Below the pieces are notes generated by a model. The model made no database searches, was not told the origin of the DNA, and worked only from the letters and a program-made list of their open reading frames with translations. A stretch of 60,000 nt of DNA from Phoronis australis (taxonomy: Eukaryota; Phoronida; Phoronidae): NCBI GenBank assembly GCA_002633005.1, contig NMRA01000029.1, forward strand, positions 276,959 to 336,958. The letters are read 5' to 3'. A program made the translations under genes and the position numbers. This document shows, one piece after another, positions 1 to 10,400 of this stretch. How positions within the stretch are numbered: the stretch's first letter is position 1; each line of letters begins with the position of its first letter.

Positions 1-1265
1 GGCTTGTGCGTAAGATCATAGATTTCGTTCACTGAAAATATACTCAGTTGACGGTCCATGTATTATAGTCTTTGGTTTAACTCGCATTTTGCATTGATTG
101 TGTGGACGAGGAACTTTTAAATGCATGAAACCTGGGTTCGTGACCACTAAAGTTTACTGAGACCCTTAAATTACTCAGAAACTTTCATTTCAACTTGTAC
201 TGCCTGGGGCAGTACTCAAAAAATATCTAACCTCAGATACAAGGCCTCTTGGCGCTTTTTGGGTCTGTATATTGATTATACTGACAATTTCATAATAAAC
301 ATTCAAAAAATAGTGACCACTTAACTTTACTTGAGTTCCTTCAAGGTGCACTCAAACTGGATAACTATTCTCAAGATCCAATTGTGAAGTCTTTGATGCG
401 ATAAAACAAAAAAGTGAAATTTATGATTGTCTTGAAACTTACTGACCTCTATAGTTCAATTAATGAATTTGAAATTTTTTGTAAAGAAGGGGTGAAAATG
501 GTAAGTATCTGAGTTTTTCAAATACAAAAGTGCTGTGCATCTGGAATTTTTGTAGTGATTGCAATTTTGTGTAAATAATGCGTAATAAGGCATGAAATTG
601 TGAACTTAAGGCTTCAAATAAAACCATGTGTTGAGTGTTTTTTCAAAGGGTACTAGGCGGCAGTTTTGAAACTTTCGAGTAATGTTCTTAAAGTTATTCT
701 AAATGTTACCCAAGAATTATTGGTGGTCACGCTTTCTTGAGTACTACTAAAAAATGAGAATTACTCCTAATTTTGAGAACTCGGCCTGGGTATATTTTTA
801 AGTTTTGAGTAAAGTGATCACAACCCCATAATCTACGTTTTCAGGCAATCTGATACTGTACACATAACACCATGCTTCCTGGTGCCATACCGTATTAATT
901 TAGATTCGTTGTTTCAATTTCATTTTCATCGTATCCGTTTATGTTTACCCCCAAGGCATTTGTAATTTATTTATAGATGGAGAAACTGAAAAATCAATGG
1001 GTTAGACAGTGTGTGCAATGCAACAAAATTTGCTTTCTATAAACTAAATTTTCTTAAAATTTTGGGGTGGTGCTTGGCTGAAAGTGAGCATGATTATGAA
1101 AAGATATGGTATCAGAGTTATTAATTGTACAATTAGTTTTAAAAAATTTGGTGGTATTTCACATAAAAAATCCACAAAATTTCAAACTTCAAGACAGAAT
1201 GCGGGTTCAAAGTGGGTTTAGGTAACACGTCAGCTGTAATATTGAGAAATTGATTACTTCCCCAG
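1..1265 (+). other. Intron of the creatine kinase gene (5' part, continues left of window)
   Basis: I find no exon-like stretch here on either strand. The acceptor is ttacttccccag at 1254-1265, and the following exon starts in phase 1 (second base of a Gly codon). The missing first exons must therefore lie upstream. Most of 133-827 is a foldback-like repeat, described separately. Confidence 0.7.
133..827. mobile_element. Foldback / MITE-like element with GTGACCAC modules
   Basis: The left end (133-175, with GGGTTCGTGACCACT then TTTACT) reappears in reverse complement at 797-827 (GGGTTGTGATCAC then TTTACT), with small gaps. Further copies of the core are at 311-330 (GTGACCACTTAACTTTACTT) and inverted at 722-729 (GTGGTCAC). 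No ORF of note is present, so this looks like a non-autonomous element with internally repeated ends. The exact borders and the target duplication are unclear. Confidence 0.4.
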
Positions 1266-1424
1266 GTGATAACCTTGATAACAAGTATGTGCTGTCGTCG
1301 CGTGTGCGCACCGGTCGTAGTATCCGGGGACTGTCCCTCCCCCCTCACTGTACGCGAGGGGAACGCCGTGATGTTGAAAATATTCTCAACTCGGCCTTGG
1401 CTAATCTGGATGGACCGCTCAAAG
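1266..1424 (+). CDS. Creatine kinase exon a (domain 1: substrate-binding Arg region)
   Basis: This exon encodes [19 protein letters not shown] followed by the [11 protein letters not shown] segment and ends after the LKG codons. The two Arg of RVRTGR contact nucleotide phosphates in the family. It starts in phase 1 and ends in phase 1 with donor GTAAGA at 1425. Domains 2 and 3 have no intron at its 5' border. Confidence 0.93.
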
Positions 1425-4400
1425 GTAAGAACACGATTTATTGTACGCATTTCCCTAGCTTCTGCAGTCTAGGGCAATGTCTACAGAAAATTTTATTTTA
1501 GTAGCTGTGTCTTGCTGGTACGATTTTTTGTGAATATGTTTGGAGAGTATTTTGGTTTCAAATTGTTGTAATACAAGATCTTCGAGTTGAAAATATTTTG
1601 TCCAGTTGAATTCAAGTTGTCAAGTTCTTCATTGCACATCTACCTTAAGCCTATAATGTACATTTGATATTACATATAACATTGGATGCTATCTTGGTCT
1701 TCAATTTTTTATGTAATTGCTTAGCAGGGTCTTCAGTCCCTCGATTTTGGAGCTGAATATTGGCCCCATACCCCCTGAAAAATATAACGAAATCACGTGA
1801 AATTCAAATCACGAAACCCGAAAATTCCCCTTGAGGTTCGAATCACTTGTAACTCACGTAGGTAACGATTTGAAACGGCACAAAATGTTCGTTTTGGCTA
1901 CTTGAGGCAGAGGCTGTGAGGGCTAGCGAAAGGGATGGGGAGTGCTAATGATGCTGACTGGGGGGGAGGGGGCAGAATTTTCCCCTCATGGAACTTATCC
2001 CTTCAGGTGAATGAAGGCCCTGTTAAGTAATCTCTCATTTTTTACAATTTGCCTGATTTTCATTTTTGTTAGTGTAAATCTAGTCCTGAATAGAGAACCT
2101 ACAGCAATCCTAAGAACAATCTTGAACCTTTACCTTTTCAGGTCAGTACTATCCACTGGCCACCATGACAGAAGAGGACCAGGAGAAACTGATCGCAGAC
2201 CACTTCCTGTTTGACAAGCCAGTGTCACCACTACTGCTGTCCTCTGGCATGGCACGTGACTGGCCCGATGGCCGTGGTATCTGGTACGTTTTTAATAATT
2301 TCGCAACATGTCAGTCAAAGTGACCAGATCTGGAGATTAGAAAACATTTTGATAAGGAAACCTGGCGTGCTTTCAGTAGACGCTAGGACCTATGCCAGGA
2401 CCTAGCTAAAACCTAGTCAAAGTCACGTGCGCTCATTTAAGGTGCACGGCAATATCTTACATAATCTCGCGAAGTCTTGCTTTTTAGCGAGGTCCTAGCG
2501 TTACTGAACGGGAAGCTGGTTTATTTTCAGTAGGTTTTCTTGGCTGTGTCTCATGCACCTTTGAGAAGGTTGGAATAAGTACAATTCCTCCTGGTTTGAC
2601 ATGCAGCTATAATTTTATCCCCTTTCCAGACGTCCTTAAATAGTGCAACTGAAAAATCTATAAAGTGGAACTAACTAGTGTTCATTAAGTTGATTAATTT
2701 TATGTTTTATATACTTAAAATGACATGGAAACATACCAGAAGCGAACATGTGTGATTTAATTGGCTACTCTCCTTCGTTTGTCGCTCAATGACAACAAAT
2801 TTAAACTAAAAATTCTTCATCCATTAGCTACATATTCAAACATGGTCTCCGTTAAACAGATGATTAATTGCCAGGGTTCTTTTGTTATGAAAGAAAATTG
2901 TTTTCACGGATTTCACTGAAAGTCTGTGCGCTGCTCGTCTTTGAGGAAAACTCATTGTCACTTGAAGCTCTCATAAACTTGCCTTCTGTCTGTCAAAAAG
3001 ACTAACTTTAGATCACGTACTGTTGCAATTTTTTTTTTAAACGTTTATTTACCCAAAAATCACATCATTAGTGATTAGTAAATACGCCTGGGGTTGGGTG
3101 GTCCCAACTACATATCTTTACAACATACTAGAGGACAATGCGTCATATAAATAGAACAAATAAGTATCTGGAAAATAACTCCTAATGATTGGACGGATAA
3201 TTAGCCGAGATTATTATAAAAGGGGGAGGGAAACGGGAAGGGGAAGGACTTTCATACACTCATTCACACTCATATTCACACGGTTTAATTAACTCATGTT
3301 TACATTTACGTAGGTGCATATTTATGAAAAGGTCAGTTTTCTTACAATACAACAGAAGTGGTTTAAAAATAACTCCATATATTGTTTGAATCATTTTAAA
3401 GAGATGCCTGCAAAACCCTCCACTGTTCTAAAGTGTATGGCTTTTGAACTTGAGAACAACGGACAATTTGTTATTGACCGAGGTCATTATTGGCATATAA
3501 ATTGACCAACACATAAATTTACCCGCAAATAAATTGACACTCTCATAAATTGAACCGCGCATAAGTTGACCCTTGCCTAAATTGATCCGCGCTTAAATTG
3601 ACCCTCGTATAAATTGACCCTCGCATAAAGCGACCTGCGCATAAGTTGGCCCGTGCATAAATTGAGCCTTGCTTAAAGTGACCCACGCATAAACTGACCC
3701 TTGCATAAATTGACGCGCCCTAGCAGGCTAATTTGCTAAGCCTGGTCTCGAGCTATAACACAGAATCTGTCTGTTAAGCTGGTGAGAAAAATCACTTTGA
3801 ATCTCATCTGAGAGAGGAATAATATTTTTAATTAGATTTTTTATTTAAATTTTTGAGCAACAATTAAGACTGATAGCGGCTTTAAACTCAGCAACTTTGC
3901 TTCGTATCGACAATTTAATGTGCTCTGCACTCTCTCATTAATCAATGATGACAAGCTCTTGTTTCTGTCCAGGCATAACCAAGACAAGAACTTCCTGGTT
4001 TGGGTCAACGAGGAGGACCATGCCCGGGTCATCTCCATGGAGTCGACAGGTAACATGAAGGCGGTGTTCGAGAGGTTTTGTGACGGCTTGAAGCAGGTGG
4101 AGGATGCCGTGCGGAGCCAGGGTTATGAGTTTATGTGGAACGAGCATCTAGGCTACATCCTGACCTGCCCCTCTAACCTGGGTACAGGTCTGCGCGCAGG
4201 TGTGCACGTCAAGCTGCCATGTATGGCTAAACACGAGAAGTGAGTTGGATAAGTATTGGTCTACTGTCTGGCATGGAAAGTAATTTCTCATACATTTGAA
4301 AACTCTTGAAACCCTGGCAAATGACAGTGGAAGATGTTTCCATTGGAATAGAGTGGAAGATGTTCACACTGAAAACTTGTAGTTCAAATCTTGTGGTAGA

Positions 4401-7400
4401 CATTATGTTTACCGTATAGATTCTGCGTTTGAATTTTCAATATTCAAGTTAAAATATGTGCTATGTAATATTGTTGCTAAAATTTGCATGTTCTTGTAAA
4501 TTGCATAAAAGTTATGACATTCGCAAACCTAGACCAAAAAGGGAGACAAATATTTAGTCAACGTTTTACCATCGTTTCATGATCCAACTCTTAATATTGC
4601 CTCGTAGATTTGACGAGGTCCTCAAAACACTGCGTCTGCAAAAGCGTGGCACTGGTGGCGTCGACACCGCCTCTACCGATGGCACTTTCGACATCTCCAA
4701 CCTGGACCGCCTCGGCAAGTCAGAGGTAGAGTTGGTGCAGCTGGTCATTGACGGCGTAGAATTGTTGGTGGAGATGGAGAAGAAACTGGAGGCTGGTATG
4801 GTCATTGTTGCTTTAATTCGCAGATAATGGCATGCGGTCAGTGTTGCCTTAATTTAGGGCAAATGAGCGTTTGTCAATTAAAATGCAATTAGGCTGCAGT
4901 GGGTTTACCTATGTTGCTACTAATACATTGTTTGCTTAATGGTTAATTCGACAAGGTTAAAGTTGAAGATCTTATAAGTTGAAGATCTTATATGCTAAGC
5001 ACAGCAACTGGGGATTTGGATTGTGGAAAATATGTTTTAGTGCTGGACAACCACCACACTTCTCTCAGTTTATATTCACCTGCTGTGTTCAGAAGTGGGT
5101 GGAGTGGGGTTATAGGTCACGCATATAAAATTAGTAATATTTAATATGACTCACTTCATTCGTCACCCAATCAGGTGAGGCCATTGACGAATTGATTCCC
5201 ACTGGCGCCGTGCGTCCCCCTGGCGACTTCCCTGACCTGTCGCAGCACAACAACTGGATGGCCAAGTGCCTGACCCCCGAGGTCTACGAGCAACTCAAGG
5301 ACAAGAAGACAGCCAGTGGCTTCACTCTTAGCCAGTGTATACAGACTGGAGTCGACAACCCTGGCCACCCGTACATCTACACGTGTGGTGAGTATTAGTC
5401 TCAGGTCTGAGCCAGCCGAATAGGATATTTCAGGATTGATACTATTTCTGGTAAATGGCGGTGTGGTTCACCTCGGCGTATTTTAAAAATTCTTTTTTCC
5501 ATTCTCACGAGTCTACTCGATCACATGTCAGAAATATCTGATATTGATTGGTCAGCCATGTTGCCAGTTGTATCACATGTTGTAGGGAAATTAAACATAA
5601 TGAATCATATTTCACATGAAATCTGGGAAATTTGGTGTCTTAAGTCCTGGACGCATTGTGCTTGACAATCAGGTTTGATGAGCATCTCATATTGACCTAC
5701 GTTTCAATGGCTAGGTGCTGTTGACGTACATATTAAAAAATAATTACAGGTGGTCTGTTTCACGATGCATGTTATACCAGAGGTGCGTAGGCCGCTCAGG
5801 TGGGCCCATTGCACTGATCACCTGGAACCATTTTTATGCTTGATTGGCGTATGGGTATTGTTTGGTAGCATCCCTTCATTGACGCAGACTTGATTGAAAG
5901 CACGGCTAGTTTTTGTTAGACAGCTTGACGCATTCCCCTATCTTCCAGCATGCAATTGTGAAGCGAATCGACTGTAGACACTACAAACAAGCAAGTTGAA
6001 ATAGTAGCTATATTTCGAGACCACAATTCTCATCTCGAACAATAAGTAATAAAAATTAATGTGTTGGAAGCGAAATAATGTTGAAATGAACTGGTAGAAG
6101 GCCATACAAGCAGAGAGTGTGAATGTAATACACGCAATAGAGCCAGAACGTGGGAGGTGTTTATGTAGTTAAATCTGAGCTGAGGAGCTAGAGATCTGAC
6201 TCAAGGGTCTAACAGTGTGCCCCAGTGGGACTTGAACCCACCATCTTGAGTAAAGGAAGGGGACACCTATCCCACTAGGCCACACTGCCTCCTCTTAACG
6301 TGCTTATCATGTAGACGGTGTTTTCACTTGACCTACACTTTGTTGCTTAGGTGCTGTTGCCGGTGACGAGGAGTCCTACGAGACTTTTGCTCCCCTCCTT
6401 GACCCATTGATCGAGAAGAGGCACAACGGTTACACCAAGGACATGAGTCACAAGACGGACATTAATGCTGACAATCTGAACGGAGGAGATGACCTTGACC
6501 CCAACTATGTGCTCTCGTCACGTGTCCGCACAGGTGAGAATGGATATTGTTATGATAGAGTGCACGTAATTTACCATTTGGTATACTATGATGAGTAAAG
6601 GTTGGCTTGTAACTGCTATAAACCTGTGTTTTTGTCAAAGAAAAGAGCAAACTAAGTGGACACCTGCATTACATCGATAAGTGGCTTAAAACTTAATTTT
6701 TTAATAAAAGAAGGCAGATTTTTAACACCAAAAGCAGAAATGTGATTACGGAAATATGAGACAGATTGAAGTGAGTCCCACTTTCTTGCCGAAACACGTG
6801 TGCTTGCAAAATAAAACTGATACGTTTCAAAAGTAAACAATCCACTTGCAGAACAATACATGGAAGGTAGTTTTGTCTATGACGGTGTCCTACCACAGTG
6901 GCTGTTCGTGAATTGAATTTCAAATTTCTAAATTGCTCTTGCTCTAGGCTAAGCTTCGCACCTTCTGTTAAAATCTGATTGGTGGAAAAATTGAAGTATC
7001 TTTTACTATCCTCTTTACAGGACGTTCCATCCGTGGCTATGCCTTGCCACCTCACTGCACGCGCGCTGAACGACGAGAGGTCGAGGAGGTTGTGAGCGAG
7101 GCTCTTAAGTCTTTGGAAGGTACCTTCAAGGGTCAGTACTACCCTCTGGCCACTATGACAGAGGCAGACCAGGAGAAGTTGATCGCTGACCACTTCCTGT
7201 TTGACAAACCAGTCTCGCCGTTACTGCTATCTTCTGGCATGGCACGTGACTGGCCCGATGGCCGTGGTATCTGGTGCGTTTTTGTTCACTATTCTTGTTT
7301 TTTCATCAGTTTTGTGATTTTTAAACATTCATTTGTTAAACGAACTTATGCTATGTATCTTATCTTAGCAATGAAACGACATTGTGGGAAATGGCATGTC

Positions 7401-10400
7401 ATTAAATTTATTTCTTATTTGATCATGTTTTTTCCTCTGACTTTTATATTATGTTGTGGGTGTCTGCAATGATAATCCATCGGAGAACATCCATCAATAT
7501 TAATCCAACTGTGTTCATCCTGATACTTTGCAAGACTTTCAGTTGCATATTTCTGTAGTATTTCATTCTTTTTAAAAATCTTAACTTGTTTTTCTCAGGC
7601 ACAATGACGACAAGAACTTCTTGGTCTGGATCAATGAAGAAGATCACACGCGGGTCATCTCCATGGAGAAGGGTGGCAACATGAAAGCGGTGTTCACACG
7701 CTTCTGCGAGGGTCTGCAAAAAGTGGAGGAACTCATCAAGTCCAAGGGCAAAGAGTTCATGCACAACGAACATCTCGGCTACATCCTCACGTGTCCGTCG
7801 AATTTGGGCACCGGTCTGCGCGCCGGCGTTCACATCAAACTGCCTAAGCTCAGCAGCGACCCAAGGTTTGGTCCCATCCTGGAGGCACTGCGCCTGCAGA
7901 AGCGAGGCACCGGCGGTGTAGACACAGCGTCAACAGACGGCACCTTTGATGTATCCAACTCGGATAGGCTGGGATTCTCCGAGGTCGAGCTTGTACAAAA
8001 GGTTAGTGGATATAGCTCTTTCCATCATTTTCTGTGAATTATTAACATTGAAGTGAAGCACTACTATTTTGTCGTAAGAAATAGGCTGTATGGAAAACAT
8101 TATGTAAGTGCTGTGAAATTTTGGTCATGCGATTTTGAGTCTCTGTGATGTTTCTGTGTAGTTGATACATAGTAGTCAAATGTTGACTTGGGTTGTGCAT
8201 CATATTTTTTCTCATCATTTCACGGTCTTGGCATATTTTTCTTTGTAAAAAATCCCAGGTCGCCAAAACTGAAAATCCCAGATCACCAAATCAAATGTAA
8301 GGTTGCTGGTTTTGCGTAAAAATCATCGAAAAAAGTTGTATGCTTGTACCGTGGCCCATTCTAAGAATGTCACGCGTACCCCGTAAATATACATGCATTC
8401 GATTGCATTCACTGGTGGGGCATATTTCACCAATCTTGACTGGTTTTTGCCGAATATTTGTGACTTTCGCTCCTTTACTTCCTCTTGCAATAAATCTTGG
8501 TGGCAAATGCGCCGATTTCACTAAATAAACAGAACAATTGTGAATCAATTCAATGCATCTAGGTAAACTGTTAGAAATGTATAGTTTGGAAGTCATCTCG
8601 GACTTTGAAATGAATTTGGGGGAATTATTGTCTGGCTTTGATACTGGCAGTGGCGACTTCATGGCAACTTGAAATTTTCCCAGGTCGCTAAATGCAATCT
8701 GAGGTTGCATATGGGACCTGCGGGTTGCTAAATCCATTGCTGATGTGGAATGTATCACACAGGCGATCATATGCTGGCAGTTGATTTTGAATAGATGCTA
8801 CATGTTGTCTCGCATCTAGGGTAAAGGGAACTGATAGTTATTTGACATTTTAGTAATGGGAAGCGGTTTCTGAACAACTTTTATCGAAGTCTGCTAATGG
8901 TGCTGCTTTGAATGATGACCATCTCATAATCCTTTGTGCATATGACGTCTCACACTATCCATTAAAAGGTCAGTTCAGAGTTCACTAAACACGTAGTTCA
9001 AGTACGTTGTAAACTGACCGTCGGTAGTCCTCCGAAATTTACGTCGCTTTCTTCTCTTTCCAGGTTGTGGATGGTTGCAAGCTGCTGATTGAGATGGAGA
9101 AAAAGTGCGAGGCTGGTGAGAGCATTGATGACTTGGTGCCTGCCAACACCGTCATGCCGAAGGAACAGAAGCCCGCCTCCTACAGGGCAGAGGTGAGTCA
9201 TCTCTTGTAATGAGCATTGTTACTGATTTTTTTCAATGTTATTGCAACAGAGATATACTCGTCTGGGTTCTGTTTTGGACTTAAAACTCCTCACAACCAT
9301 TTCTGAAAATGATTAAATGGTACTTGAGCAAAAGTGCAGTCTCTGACATTATACACATAAGTGGTAATTACTGTGATAATTTCTGTGTAGTTTGTACTTA
9401 AAATTGTGGTAGAAGTCGTCAACAGAATCTAACGTCACTACTAACACTTTCGCCCCCTGTTGGTTTTAGGTGAAGTCTAGTTGCTACCCTGACCTGTCCA
9501 AGCACAACAACTGGATGGCCAAGTTCCTCACTGAGGAACTGTACAACAAGTTGAAGGACAAGGTGACCCCCAACGGTGTCACGTTGGAGCATATCATTCA
9601 GACGGGCGTTGACAATCCAGGTGTGTTACGGACGTCACGGTTTAAAGCTTGGTTGTTCTGCGCTATATATGTGTGGAGGTTTCTGTATTAGGAGATGGTT
9701 GATTTTCACTAGGCTGGCACACAAATATTTGTTTTACTGTGTGCCAGCTGCTGTTGTGGTTTACAGTCCATCTGTATATAAGTTCTCCTAATTCAGGTCT
9801 GTGTATTGAAAGAATATCATCCTGTTAGTTTTGCTCATAAACAACTGACGGCAGTGCAAAAACTGAGAATTTCTGATAAAGAACACAACTTTCATTTCAT
9901 GCTTTTGAAGGCATAGTTAGGTCACGTGTAAAAGTGATAATTTGTGTTTCACAGATTACAACTTGGGCTACGTTCGTTATGCTAAGACATTAAGCTAGTG
10001 TGACCATGTGTTTTGGTTGTAATGCAAGGCGATATCTCGTGAAGTCTTACGTGATCTTGTGTTTTCACAACATTCTTGCAACCATGGAACACAGCCCTGT
10101 TTAATATACAAACTCGAGATAGCTCTTGGCATTACTGTCTTTTCTTTTCCTTTTAGGTCATCCATTCATCTTCACTGTCGGCGCTGTTGCCGGTGACGAG
10201 GAGTCGTACGAAACCTTCTCTGACCTCCTTGACCCCGTCATCGAAGGTCGTCACAATGGCTATGGCAAAGACGCCAAACACAAGACTGACCTCGACGCCA
10301 GCCATCTTGAAGGTGGGGATGACCTTGACCCCGAGTTTGTGCTGTCATCACGTGTTCGCACTGGCCGCTCATTCAAGGGTCTGCGTCTGCCACCCTGCTG

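Noticed and set aside
3494-3717. Regular repeats that might suggest a CRISPR array
   Set aside because: Units are directly adjacent with no spacers, and the window is clearly from an animal genome; it is a minisatellite.
6213-6290. Functional tRNA gene
   Set aside because: The anticodon stem does not pair and the B-box arm is not adjacent to the acceptor stem.
6693-7193. 166-codon minus-strand frame
   Set aside because: It overlaps creatine kinase exon g on the other strand and has no domain; it is a shadow frame.
7444-7833. 129-codon minus-strand frame
   Set aside because: It is antisense to creatine kinase exon h, with no independent support.
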